NCBI RefSeq assembly: GCF_937959485.1
Contig: NZ_CALGPY010000005.1
Location: 124,001 to 188,000 of the forward strand
Length of the DNA: 64,000 nucleotides
Origin: an uncultured Campylobacter sp.
GTDB lineage: Bacteria; Campylobacterota; Campylobacteria; Campylobacterales; Campylobacteraceae
Reading direction: 5' to 3'
A model generated the notes under the pieces. It was given only the letters and a program-made list of their open reading frames with translations, made no database searches and was not told where the DNA came from. The position numbers were made by a program, and so were the translations under genes. This document shows positions 27,160-36,432 of this stretch, piece by piece. Every line of letters starts with the position of its first letter. The first letter of the stretch is position 1.

Positions 27160-27165
27160 TATAAT
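27160..27165 (+). promoter_or_regulatory. Promoter of the first DUF3137 gene
   Basis: A TATAAT box preceded by CGC lies 30 bases before ATG 27196. The same CGCTATAAT context occurs before tRNA-Ser at 10677. Confidence 0.6.
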
Positions 27166-27195
27166 GAGCGTCAAATTTCACTCACGGGGATAGCG

Positions 27196-28110
27196 ATGAG
27201 CCTTGTTTCTTACGAATTAAAAAAGCAAAAACTAGATGGAGCGCGCAATGTGGCGCTTTGGAAGGTGCGTGGCGGCGTGGCGGCAGTAGTGCTGACGTTG
27301 TTTATCGCTATGCGCAAGGATTTCGGAGATTTCTCATTCTTGTTTTTATTAGTGTTGCTAGCTCTTGCTTATCCTGCTTACAAATACCTAGCCGTGCGCA
27401 TTTCGCGTAAATTTGAATCGCTCAGTGAAGAGGCTTTTAAAAACGAATTTCTGCTTTGGATTGCAAAGGAGCTGCGTCTTACCTTTCAGCCTTTCGGCGC
27501 GTTTTTACTCGATGAAATTTACAAAAATCCGCTCCGTAAAGAGGCAAATCTATGCACTTGCAAGCACGCTATAGTGGGCAAGACGCCCGAATTTGGCATA
27601 AAAATCGGCGATATCTGCCTAAGTCGCGATTTCGATAAAAACAGAGAAAATCGGGTATTTGAGCTGGATAAAATTTTGCATCTTAAAAAAAAGGATGATA
27701 CTGCGATCTTCGACGGGCTTTTTGCAAAATTTGATTTTAGCGAAACCTTCGATAGCCAAATTTTGGTCGTGCCGCGCGGAGAGTTCATCTTCGGCGCGTC
27801 GGATCTGAAGCTGCTTAAAGACAGCCCGCATCTAAGCGCGTCGTTTGACGTTTATCTCAACAATCCCGCCGCCGCCGCATTTTTGCAAAACAAAAAAATT
27901 TTAGAAAATATGCAGACGATCACCGTAAATTTATTTGGTAAAACCGAGCTTTATCTGGGCGAAAACAGCCTTGTAATCGGCGTTGAAAATAGCGAAATTT
28001 TCAAATCTGCGCCGAGCTCGCAAAGCGCGAAGCTGCTCGAAAGCCTAAATAAAATGATCGAGATCGCTAAAATTTTTGCCTATCTCAAAAAGCTCGGACA
28101 GGTAGAGTAG
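27196..28110 (+). CDS. DUF3137 family membrane protein (copy 1)
   Basis: A 304-residue protein. Two adjacent membrane segments (VRGGVAAVVLTLFIAM and FSFLFLLVLLALAYPAYKYL) are followed by a long cytoplasmic domain with the DUF3137 pattern IFDGLFAKFDFSETFDSQIL, and a C-terminal part with LGENSLVIGVENSEIF. A second member of this family is at 59009. ATG 27196 follows GGGGA. The gene directly follows the first immunity-like array but has core-like composition. Function is unknown. Confidence 0.75.
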   Translation: MSLVSYELKKQKLDGARNVALWKVRGGVAAVVLTLFIAMRKDFGDFSFLFLLVLLALAYPAYKYLAVRISRKFESLSEEAFKNEFLLWIAKELRLTFQPFGAFLLDEIYKNPLRKEANLCTCKHAIVGKTPEFGIKIGDICLSRDFDKNRENRVFELDKILHLKKKDDTAIFDGLFAKFDFSETFDSQILVVPRGEFIFGASDLKLLKDSPHLSASFDVYLNNPAAAAFLQNKKILENMQTITVNLFGKTELYLGENSLVIGVENSEIFKSAPSSQSAKLLESLNKMIEIAKIFAYLKKLGQVE

Positions 28111-28207
28111 AAACATTTCGATTTAAAATTTAAAGCTCAAAGCGCGATCGCGGCGGGCAGAATAAAATTTACGATAACGGATAAATTTAAAGAGAAGGGG
28201 CTGCATT

Positions 28208-28906
28208 ATGGATATAAACGAAATACAAGCTCAAACTCGCAGTATGCGCGCCCTATATGTCGAGGATGATAATGAGGTAAGGCAGCAGACTGCAAAAATT
28301 TTAAAACTATTCTTTCATCAAGTTACCAGCTGCGGCGACGGGCGAGAGGGCATCGATAAATTTAAAGCAAGCAAAGCGGGCATTGTTTTTACCGATATTA
28401 ATATGCCGGGCATAAATGGGCTTGAGATGCTAGAGCGGATCAAACAGATCGATCCTTCGGTAAAAACAGTCATCTTCTCAGCCTACGACGAGTCTAAATT
28501 TTTCACCAAAGCCATATCCATCGGCGTGGACGGCTACATACTAAAGCCTTTTACGACCGAGGATCTACTAGGCGTGCTTGAAAAAATCACGCAGAGCATC
28601 GAAACCAAACCCGCAAAGTTTATTTATCTAAGCGGCGATTTCGTTTGGGATAAGCAGAGTTTAACCCTATCCAAGGCGGACGAAATTATCAAATTAACCA
28701 AAAACGAAACCTCTTTGTTGCAGCTGCTTTTAAGCTCTAGCGCGCGGATCGCAAGCGGCCTTGAGATAGAAAACGAGCTGTTCGAGGGCTGCGACGAGTA
28801 TGACGATAAACGGGTAAGAAATATCATATCCAGATTTCACCGAAAAATCGGCTATAAGCTGATAGAAAACATCTACTCGCAAGGATACAGAATAAAATGG
28901 CGATAG
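28208..28906 (+). CDS. OmpR-type response regulator
   Basis: A 232-residue two-component regulator. The receiver domain has the acid pocket ALYVEDD (Glu19, Asp20), the phosphoacceptor Asp63 in FTDINMPG, FSAYDE (switch Ser) and the conserved Lys in YILKPF. A C-terminal winged-helix DNA-binding domain spans ~140-230 and ends YSQGYRIKW. ATG 28208 is preceded by AGAAGGGG. The stop region overlaps the histidine-kinase start by ten bases, so the two genes are coupled. Target genes are unknown; the downstream membrane/MBL/COG0523 operon is a candidate by position. Confidence 0.9.
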   Translation: MDINEIQAQTRSMRALYVEDDNEVRQQTAKILKLFFHQVTSCGDGREGIDKFKASKAGIVFTDINMPGINGLEMLERIKQIDPSVKTVIFSAYDESKFFTKAISIGVDGYILKPFTTEDLLGVLEKITQSIETKPAKFIYLSGDFVWDKQSLTLSKADEIIKLTKNETSLLQLLLSSSARIASGLEIENELFEGCDEYDDKRVRNIISRFHRKIGYKLIENIYSQGYRIKWR

Positions 28907-30069
28907 TGGACATTAAGAAAAACCATCAGAGATTTGAGACGATATTTTCAAATTCCGGCGTCGGCATCTTCATCGTGGACAAGAAAAGAAATATTATGGA
29001 GTGCAACGAGACCTTTTGTAAAATTTTCGGCTACGAATACGACGAGATCATCGGCAAATCCGCGCAAACTATACATCTAAGCGAGGAGAAATACCTGCAT
29101 TTCGCAGACATCGCCTTTAATAAAGTAAGGAAAAATGAGGCTCTGCAGCTAAACTACGAGCTAAGGCACAAAAGCGGCAAAGGGCTATGGATTAGAATTT
29201 CGGGCGACTCCATATCGGGAAACGACGAGGTGCTTTGGATAGTGGTGGATATCACCAAAAGAGTGATGGCGGAGAAGAAATTAAAACAAAGCAGGCTAAA
29301 GGTCAAACGGCTAAATTTAACGCTCAACCACGAGATCGAGGAGCAGCTAAAGCTCATAAGGCGCCAAGACGAGCAGCTGCAGTATCAATCAAGGCTCGCT
29401 CAGATGGGCGAAATTTTAAATATGATAGCGCATCAATGGAGGCAGCCGCTATCCGCTATCTCGGCTACGGCTTCATATTTAAGCACTAGCTGCTTGATGG
29501 CGGATAAATTTGACAAAACGACTCTTTTGGAGGAGCTCGGCAAGATCGAGCAGTATTCCAAGCACCTGTCCGAAACGATCGATGAATTTAGAAATTTCTT
29601 TAAGCCCGCCAAGATTAAGGAGGTTACGAGCCTGGAGGAGCTTTGCACTATGGCGATAAATATCGCAAAAGCGATACTGCAAAATCAAAAGATTAAAATT
29701 TACGCGAAATACGGCTGCAACCAGACTCTGCTCACATATAAAAACGAGGTTTCGCAGGTTATTTTAAACATCATAAAAAATGCACAGGACGCCTTTTTGG
29801 AAAGAAATATCGACGACGGCGTTATCGAAATTTCAACCTACATCGAAAAGTCATATCTTTGCTTAAGCGTAAAAGATAACGCCGGCGGCATCAAAAAGGA
29901 GATCGCAGATAAAATCTTCGATCTGTATTTTTCTACCAAAGCCAGCAAAAACGGCACCGGCATCGGGCTATATATGTCAAAGATCATCATCGAAGATCAC
30001 TGCAAGGGCTCGCTCGTCGTAGAGAGCCTAAAGAACGGCTCAAATTTTATAATCAAACTTCCGAAATGA
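28897..30069 (+). CDS. PAS-domain sensor histidine kinase
   Basis: A 390-residue kinase without membrane segments, so it senses from the cytoplasm. A PAS domain covers ~12-125 (GVGIFIVDKKRNIMECNETF). A coiled coil leads to the H-box MIAHQWRQPLSAIS, with phosphoacceptor His179. The ATPase domain has the N-box IIKNAQDAF, the G1 box DNAGGI and the G2 box GTGIGLYMSKII. It overlaps the regulator gene by ten bases and forms a cognate pair with it. Signal and ligand of the PAS domain are unknown. Confidence 0.9.
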   Translation: MAIVDIKKNHQRFETIFSNSGVGIFIVDKKRNIMECNETFCKIFGYEYDEIIGKSAQTIHLSEEKYLHFADIAFNKVRKNEALQLNYELRHKSGKGLWIRISGDSISGNDEVLWIVVDITKRVMAEKKLKQSRLKVKRLNLTLNHEIEEQLKLIRRQDEQLQYQSRLAQMGEILNMIAHQWRQPLSAISATASYLSTSCLMADKFDKTTLLEELGKIEQYSKHLSETIDEFRNFFKPAKIKEVTSLEELCTMAINIAKAILQNQKIKIYAKYGCNQTLLTYKNEVSQVILNIIKNAQDAFLERNIDDGVIEISTYIEKSYLCLSVKDNAGGIKKEIADKIFDLYFSTKASKNGTGIGLYMSKIIIEDHCKGSLVVESLKNGSNFIIKLPK

Positions 30070-30134
30070 AGCTTTTCTGAGACAATTTAAAATTTAATCC
30101 AAATTTACGCTACAAATGGGCTGCACTCTTTTTA

Positions 30135-30140
30135 TATAAT
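30135..30140 (+). promoter_or_regulatory. Promoter of the membrane/MBL/COG0523 operon
   Basis: TATAAT 34 bases before ATG 30175, after a T-rich stretch. It suggests that the operon has its own promoter, apart from any readthrough from the two-component genes. Confidence 0.55.
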
Positions 30141-30174
30141 TAACAAAGATTAAATTTTATGTAAGGAGGGAGCG

Positions 30175-31566
30175 ATGAGCGAACCTGAAGAGAAAATTTA
30201 TCTGGAGGAGCGGAAGCTTGTTAGAAGATATTCTCCGCTCACATCGGTGCTTGTAAATACTCTGTTTTTGTTTGTGGTGTTTTACGCATCGTGGTGGATC
30301 TTTCAAGATCCTAGGGGGCTGATGAGGATGTATACCCCTTACGTGGGATATATGTGGTGCAGATGGCTACTTGTAGTTATCATCTGGATCGCGTATATTT
30401 TTGATTTTTGGCCTTTTAAAAGAGAGTGGCTCTATACGGCGGGACCAGCGAAAAAGGGCATTATCTTTACAGTGATAGTGTTTTTTACCTTCTTCGTATT
30501 CTTAAAGATATTCTTCGAATTTATTCTAGGCGAGCTTGCCATATCGTATTTTAGTCCGCGAAGGCTTGCAGAGCTTGGCATAACCGATTTTTACGCGCTT
30601 GAGTACTCGGCACAGGCTATTTTGATGTTTGCCGCTATCGCGTCGTGGCTCAGCCCTTCTTGGGTGGTGGCTGCGGATAATTCGCCGTGGCAGAAGCTAA
30701 AGCAGCCCGTTAAAGGCTTTACCGTTTTTATCTGGACCTTTTTACTAAGTATGATCGTATATTTCGTATTTTTCCACTCGCAAATGGGAATTTTATTCGA
30801 TCCGTGGCAAAAATACACATCCATCACTCCGCCTTGGTGGCACAACTTCGCCGATACCGTGCACGGAAATTTCAATATCGCGTGGATCATGTGCTGTACT
30901 GTTATGGTGTGGGTGTATGAGACCATCTGGGAGAGGTATCCTTTTAGCCTTATTAAGACGAACTGGCTTAGAAGGACAGCGTCGTTTTTCGGCATTATAG
31001 CGATGGCGTTTTGCTTTTCGTTCTTCTTTTACTATCTACAAGAGCTCATCTGGGGCGTGCATATTAGAGGCGACAGAAGGCTTTTTGCGCCCGATTGGCG
31101 ATGGCTGCACGTAGGCGAGATAGCTATATTTTGGCTGGTGCCGGTGCTATTTATTAAATTTTACTGCAACAACGCAGTCAATAAATTTTCAAAGCCCGTA
31201 AATATCCTTCTTAGAACGATCATAAGTATGGTAGCGGCTATCGTCCTATACTATGTCTATTATCAGGTCTCTCACTTTTTACTAGGCACTCAAAAGGGCT
31301 TTTCGCATCCGCAACAATTCCCTATGATTCCGATGATCTGGTTTATCAACGTCATGCTGATAAATTACTGGTTTATGGACGGCTGGCCGGGCTGGAGGCT
31401 TGCTGGTAAAAAAGAAGAAGCGGATGAAGCGGGCGAGGAAGATGATTTTGGAAATAAAAATTCCATTAAAGGCTTGGTGGTAGGCTTTATCATAGGCGTG
31501 ACCATCTATCTCGCCGTAGTTTATCTAGCGCCTGCCGTGGGCAATATGCTTACAATTTTTAAATAA
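30175..31566 (+). CDS. Polytopic membrane protein of unknown function, 463 aa
   Basis: About eleven membrane segments are visible, rich in Trp, Phe and Tyr. Between them lie conserved-looking polar motifs such as WWHNFADTVHGNFNIAW, ELIWGVHIRGDRR and DWRWLHVGEIAIFW with several His and Trp at membrane borders. A loop before the last helix is acidic (KKEEADEAGEEDDFG). I do not recognise a transporter family. ATG 30175 follows GGAGGGAG, a strong site. The next gene begins ten bases after its stop, so the two are in one operon. The His-rich periplasmic faces would suit metal or pterin-like ligand binding, which is speculation. Confidence 0.75.
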   Translation: MSEPEEKIYLEERKLVRRYSPLTSVLVNTLFLFVVFYASWWIFQDPRGLMRMYTPYVGYMWCRWLLVVIIWIAYIFDFWPFKREWLYTAGPAKKGIIFTVIVFFTFFVFLKIFFEFILGELAISYFSPRRLAELGITDFYALEYSAQAILMFAAIASWLSPSWVVAADNSPWQKLKQPVKGFTVFIWTFLLSMIVYFVFFHSQMGILFDPWQKYTSITPPWWHNFADTVHGNFNIAWIMCCTVMVWVYETIWERYPFSLIKTNWLRRTASFFGIIAMAFCFSFFFYYLQELIWGVHIRGDRRLFAPDWRWLHVGEIAIFWLVPVLFIKFYCNNAVNKFSKPVNILLRTIISMVAAIVLYYVYYQVSHFLLGTQKGFSHPQQFPMIPMIWFINVMLINYWFMDGWPGWRLAGKKEEADEAGEEDDFGNKNSIKGLVVGFIIGVTIYLAVVYLAPAVGNMLTIFK

Positions 31567-31576
31567 AGGATCTGAG

Positions 31577-32728
31577 ATGAATGAAGCTAGAAGAGATTTT
31601 ATAAAAGGCGGTGCGGCGGGCATAGGACTCGGCGCGCTCGCATCGATGGGAGTGTTTTCATACTCTCCTGCGAGAGAATTGTTTCTTCCGGATGAAGTGC
31701 GAAAGATGACCGATTTCGGCGCGATTAAAAGCGTCGAGGTTACTAATATCTCCGAAACTAGCTGGTTTGACAACTCGATGCTGATGGGAGATATTAAAGG
31801 CGCAGGCGGACTGCTAGTCAATCAATATCTATTTAACTGGCCTCCGTTCGGTAACGGCAAAGGGCTTGCCAAAGGCAGCTACGAAGAGGGAATTTCACAA
31901 ATCAAGCATCTTCTACCCGATAAGATCGATGAGGCGTGGGAGGTAACCAAAAAGCTCTCCGTAAATCCCGATAACGCCGGCGGCTACTCTGCTCTCATAG
32001 AGATAGAGCGTCTAAACGGAGAAAAGAAAAAATATCTGCTTGATTGCGGCTGGTCCTACAAATGGATGCACGAGTGTTTTAAGCGGGAGGGGATCGATAA
32101 GATGCTGCAAAGCGGCGAAATAGACACCCTCATAATGTCGCACGAGCACTACGATCACTTTTGGGCGCTACCCGTCGTTTTAAAGTATAAGCCCGATATC
32201 AGGATCATCATACACGAAGGATTTTACCCGGAGGGCAGACAATATATTAAAGATTCAGGTCATAAAGGCGAGCTTGTAGTGTTTAAAAAGGGCAGAAACG
32301 AGATTGAGCCCGGAATGTGTACGTTTTGCTATGACTGCCCTATCATTACGAGGGTTTTTGGCGAACAATCAATATTCGTAAATGTCAAAGACAAAGGTCT
32401 TGTGAGCATTACGGGATGTTGTCATCAGGGTATTATTACATTCTCTGATTCCGCATACAAAGAGCTAAAATATGACAACGATCAGCTCTACGGGCTTTAC
32501 GGCGGACTTCATATCTCGCCGTTTGACGACTGGGATCCTAAATACGACGATCTGGTTATCGGGCTGAAAAGATGGAACTACCAGGTCATGGCGTGCAACC
32601 ACTGCACGGGTCTTCTGACCGTGCAAAAATTCGTCCGCGAGGGCTATCCGATCGTAAAGGGCACGGCTAGATTTAGAACCAAAACGTCCGATTATCTCGG
32701 CAACGGCGATAAGGTTAAATTTGGATAG
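31577..32728 (+). CDS. Tat-exported metallo-beta-lactamase-fold protein (COG1237-like)
   Basis: A 383-residue protein. The N-terminus EARRDFIKGGAAGIGLGALA is a twin-arginine signal, so the folded, metal-loaded enzyme is exported. The metal motif HEHYDH (His189, His191, Asp193, His194) is clear. Downstream, GLVSITGCCHQGIITF, the GGLH motif and ACNHCTGL match the branch related to dihydropterin-linked MBL proteins (COG1237). A ribosome site AAAGGATC precedes ATG. It sits between a membrane protein and a COG0523 GTPase in one operon. The substrate is unknown. Confidence 0.82.
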   Translation: MNEARRDFIKGGAAGIGLGALASMGVFSYSPARELFLPDEVRKMTDFGAIKSVEVTNISETSWFDNSMLMGDIKGAGGLLVNQYLFNWPPFGNGKGLAKGSYEEGISQIKHLLPDKIDEAWEVTKKLSVNPDNAGGYSALIEIERLNGEKKKYLLDCGWSYKWMHECFKREGIDKMLQSGEIDTLIMSHEHYDHFWALPVVLKYKPDIRIIIHEGFYPEGRQYIKDSGHKGELVVFKKGRNEIEPGMCTFCYDCPIITRVFGEQSIFVNVKDKGLVSITGCCHQGIITFSDSAYKELKYDNDQLYGLYGGLHISPFDDWDPKYDDLVIGLKRWNYQVMACNHCTGLLTVQKFVREGYPIVKGTARFRTKTSDYLGNGDKVKFG

Positions 32729-32732
32729 AAGC

Positions 32733-34514
32733 ATGGAATTTCAAGATATTTTCCCTTTGAAATTTAAATACTCGTTTGAGGATTACAGGTCGCTTATGAG
32801 ATGTATATTGATGAAGTCTCTATACGATAGCGACGTAAAATCCTCAAGCAGGTATCAGGGGATGTATAAGGGGAACTATTTTAACGAATGCTGGAGCATA
32901 AAATTCGGCTTTTACGGCGGAATTTACGGCATCGTTTTGCGGGAGGTGGAAGAGGGCGCGGGCGCGTTCGAGCTTTATTATTTCCCCTCCGCAAACGACG
33001 AACTGCTCGGTAGCGTCTCGCTTTTTGAAGCCGTTTTAGCCGGAGAGCCGGAGTTTTTGACGAAGGTGCGAAATTTCTCCGCGCACGAGGAGCTTTTAAA
33101 TAACTTCGGCGTCGCTACGATCTACATAAAGCCGCAAGAGCGGGGCTTGACGCTATCTTTTAAAACAAAGCTCAGAGATAGATCGTACGCAAAGGACGGT
33201 GTGCGCGTAGAGGGCAAGCAGATCATCGCAAAAGAGGGGCTCGATAAAAATTTCCCCTGCTTTAAGGTATCGCTTGCGTTTATGAACTTTTTGCATATCG
33301 CGCTTTGTAAAATTTACGAGCCGCGCTACGAGAGCTTTGAAATTTACAAAAAAGCGGCGCACGCCGTGATCTACGACAAAGATCGAAATTTAAAAAGCAA
33401 AGCAGATCCGCTCTGCGGCGAAATTTTTGTAAATTTAATCTACGGCGAGGATGCGAGCGACAAAGACGCAAAAGACGCGGGCGAGCGGCGCTTTAAATTT
33501 AACGATAAATCCTTTAAAAAGCTGCCCGGCTCGGCGCCTTTGTCTGAATTTTTGCTGCGCTTAGCCAAGGAGGATAAAAAGCAAATTTTTATGCAAGGCG
33601 GCGAGCGACCGAATTTTTTCATCATCACCGGCTATCTGGGCTCGGGCAAGACGAAATTTATCCAAAATTTCATCGAGCACGAAACGGCGCAAAATAGATT
33701 TACGGGTATCATCCAAAACGAGATCGGCAAGATCGGTCTCGACGGCGCACTGCTGGATGCCAAATACGCGCTCGTAGAGATCGACGAGGGGTGCGTTTGC
33801 TGCTCAATGGCGGGGCAGATTAAGCTCGCAATTTCGCAGCTAAAGCCCAAAAAGCCCGACAGTATCGTACTTGAAACCACGGGCGTCGCCAATCCTTTCA
33901 ATATCTTAAGCGAGCTAAACGAGATCAAGGACGCGGTCAATCTATGCGCCATCGTCACCGTCGTCGATGGAGCGAATTTTTTAAAAGAGCGCGGCAGATC
34001 AAAAATAATGCTCGAGCAGATCAAAGCCGCCGACGTCATAGTGCTCAATAAAATCGATCTGATCTCGCCCGAGCAGAAGGAGCGGATACGGCAAGCTTTG
34101 ATCCAAAACAACCGCTGCGCCGAGATATTCGAGACGGTGGGCGCCGAGCTAAATCCAAACTATCTGCTCTACCGCCAGAGCGACACCTCGTATATGGCGT
34201 CCGTCCTGCTCGAGGGCAAAATGCATGTGACGCACGAAGACGAGGGGATAGCCTCGTTTAAAAAGGATCTTCCTGAGGCCATCGATAGGCAAAATTTCAT
34301 CAAATTTATGAGCGATATGCCAGAAAATTTTTACCGCATCAAAGGGCTTGCGAGCTTTAAAGATGATGAAGCGCAATACGTAGTGCAGTTCGTAGGCGGC
34401 AAATTTGAGATAACGCCTTTTAGCGATTGTAAACGCTGCGATAATTTTTTGGTCTTCATCGGGCGAGGGATAGATAAAAGCGCTTTGGTTTTGGATAAAT
34501 TTATAAATAATTAA
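32733..34514 (+). CDS. COG0523 (CobW/G3E) metallochaperone GTPase with a large N-terminal domain
   Basis: Residues ~299-590 form a G3E GTPase: P-loop GYLGSGKTKF, the metal-binding CVCC at ~352-355 (EIDEGCVCCSMAGQI), the ETTGVANP switch and NKIDL. The CobW C-terminal domain ends near the end of the protein. The first ~290 residues are an additional domain I do not recognise, so the protein (593 aa) is nearly twice the normal size. ATG 32733 is taken as the start; a TTG at 32721 that overlaps the previous stop is possible. COG0523 proteins insert Zn, Co or Ni into enzymes; here the client may be the adjacent MBL protein. Confidence 0.82.
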   Translation: MEFQDIFPLKFKYSFEDYRSLMRCILMKSLYDSDVKSSSRYQGMYKGNYFNECWSIKFGFYGGIYGIVLREVEEGAGAFELYYFPSANDELLGSVSLFEAVLAGEPEFLTKVRNFSAHEELLNNFGVATIYIKPQERGLTLSFKTKLRDRSYAKDGVRVEGKQIIAKEGLDKNFPCFKVSLAFMNFLHIALCKIYEPRYESFEIYKKAAHAVIYDKDRNLKSKADPLCGEIFVNLIYGEDASDKDAKDAGERRFKFNDKSFKKLPGSAPLSEFLLRLAKEDKKQIFMQGGERPNFFIITGYLGSGKTKFIQNFIEHETAQNRFTGIIQNEIGKIGLDGALLDAKYALVEIDEGCVCCSMAGQIKLAISQLKPKKPDSIVLETTGVANPFNILSELNEIKDAVNLCAIVTVVDGANFLKERGRSKIMLEQIKAADVIVLNKIDLISPEQKERIRQALIQNNRCAEIFETVGAELNPNYLLYRQSDTSYMASVLLEGKMHVTHEDEGIASFKKDLPEAIDRQNFIKFMSDMPENFYRIKGLASFKDDEAQYVVQFVGGKFEITPFSDCKRCDNFLVFIGRGIDKSALVLDKFINN

Positions 34515-34625
34515 TCAAAAATAGACAAGTAAACGCATTTTAGGGTTTTGATCAAAACTATTGTATAAACAGCCGACAATTCGAAACAAGAGCAAAATAG
34601 GCTGCGACTTTGGATTTATTATTCC

Positions 34626-36413
34626 CTATAGGTTTGTTAAGATCTTTTTTATAATATCCATAAATATAGTATATTTATCCTTTTTCATATCATTTTTGGA
34701 AATATTATTTATGAGCCTATTTTTAAATTCTTTAATTTTGTTTTTATCTTTTATAATTTTATTTATATTGGCCATGCAAGCTTTACCATTATCATACTCT
34801 TTTATATCAAATTTTTCACTTTCTAAATTATTTAATACATATTTATCGCTATAAAAATCTTCAATAGTTTTAAATTCTGTACCCGCAATATCATATTCAA
34901 TCCAATTAGTTTTAAATTCCGGGAATCTTTCCTCAAAGTCTTTTTTCTTATTTTTTGAAGTTTCATCACTATCGGATATTATAAGAAATTTCTTACCAGT
35001 TAGCATCATCATCGTAGTTATCATATCAACGTCTTTTATGCCGCCCATATAAACTATCCCGCAATTTTTAAAATCATTTATGTTACAAAACATTTTAAAA
35101 ATTTTATAGTCCATATAGCCTTCAAAAATAATATTTTTCGATTGTATGCTTTCAAATATATGACTTCCAATTGCTCTTTTTAAAAGTTCGTCTTCTTGAA
35201 ATGGTGATTTACCTTGTGGGACTATTTCTGAAATATCATCCTTTCTTTCTATAACCAGATGTCTCTCTATGCACTCGTTATCTATCATAAAAGGAGAGTG
35301 CGTAGAGTAAATTACAACAGCTTTTTCTGAAATTTTTAGTAACTCTTCTTTTAAAAATCTCGCACTGGTTGGATATAAAAAAGCATCTGGTTCATCAAAT
35401 AAGATTAATCTACTATATTCTTTTTGTGTTCTATATTCAATTGATAATATAAGCAATATTGCTATAAACCTCTTAAAGCCATCGCTTCTATCTTCATTAG
35501 AATAAAACTCTTTTTCCTGTATTCGTATATCAAACTCTTCACCATCTTTTCTTATAACAAACTTTATATTTTTTAAGTCAGGCCATATTTCTCTAAATTC
35601 TTTTGTTGCTTTATTAGATATATTGTCTAAAAAGCTATGTAGTCCTTTATCTTTCTTGGCTGCATTTTCAATATCTTGTTGAATATCTTTTATATTGCTT
35701 AAATAAAAAATATTTTTTAAAGGCATACATATGTCTGGGTTATTTTTAAAGTTTCCTATATTTACGTTAGATGGCAATAAATGACTATCACTATATTCCC
35801 AAAACATAACTCGCTTATAAATATTCTCCATGGGTTTTATATTTTTTATTATTTCAAACACAATTGTCTTCATGTGATCATACGTCAAAGGCTCAAGCAA
35901 AGGACTATTACTTTCGCCTTCTAATTTTGTAATTTGCCGATTATCTGTACTATAGTAGAATAAGTTAGATATTTTATATTTATCATTTAATTCTTCATAT
36001 TTCCGGTAGTTTAAGCTCGGTGTATCATTATCTTTTATACTCAATGTTAATATCATTTCACCAAAAGCTTCTTGAATAAAGCTTTCAATACTTAAATTAT
36101 TTTCAAAAATATCTAGACTTTCTATATGATATTCTTCGATTAATTTTTCTTTAATATCACTAATGTCTTTTTGTGTAAGCTTAAAGATAGCATCAATATA
36201 ATATTCATCATTATCCGAAGCTGTTTTTCTTTGATCTTTTATGCCAACCTTATATCCATTAAATACTGCGGATATAGCTTTTAATATATTACTTTTTCCA
36301 GCCTCATTTTTGCCTACTAATATTATACATTTTTTACCATTTCTCTCTTCAATATTTATCGTCATGTCTTTTATTGAACGAAAATTTTTTATTTCAAATC
36401 TATCTAGTTTCAT
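34626..36413 (-). CDS. OLD-family ATP-dependent nuclease (AAA plus TOPRIM)
   Basis: A 595-residue protein of the overcoming-lysogenization-defect family. The ABC-type ATPase half has Walker A GKNEAGKSN (34-42) and Walker B LILFDEPDAFLYP followed by STHSPFMID. The TOPRIM nuclease half has FEGYMDYKIF (catalytic Glu) and the Asp-x-Asp in IISDSDE. The gene is clearly AT-richer than its neighbours. It starts 19 bases after the nrdA stop on the same strand and may be transcribed with it. A GajB-like helicase that would make it a Gabija system is absent on both sides. A phage-defence role is inferred from the family. Confidence 0.85.
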   Translation of the reverse strand: MKLDRFEIKNFRSIKDMTINIEERNGKKCIILVGKNEAGKSNILKAISAVFNGYKVGIKDQRKTASDNDEYYIDAIFKLTQKDISDIKEKLIEEYHIESLDIFENNLSIESFIQEAFGEMILTLSIKDNDTPSLNYRKYEELNDKYKISNLFYYSTDNRQITKLEGESNSPLLEPLTYDHMKTIVFEIIKNIKPMENIYKRVMFWEYSDSHLLPSNVNIGNFKNNPDICMPLKNIFYLSNIKDIQQDIENAAKKDKGLHSFLDNISNKATKEFREIWPDLKNIKFVIRKDGEEFDIRIQEKEFYSNEDRSDGFKRFIAILLILSIEYRTQKEYSRLILFDEPDAFLYPTSARFLKEELLKISEKAVVIYSTHSPFMIDNECIERHLVIERKDDISEIVPQGKSPFQEDELLKRAIGSHIFESIQSKNIIFEGYMDYKIFKMFCNINDFKNCGIVYMGGIKDVDMITTMMMLTGKKFLIISDSDETSKNKKKDFEERFPEFKTNWIEYDIAGTEFKTIEDFYSDKYVLNNLESEKFDIKEYDNGKACMANINKIIKDKNKIKEFKNRLINNISKNDMKKDKYTIFMDIIKKILTNL

Positions 36414-36432
36414 ATATTAACCCTTTTGCCTT

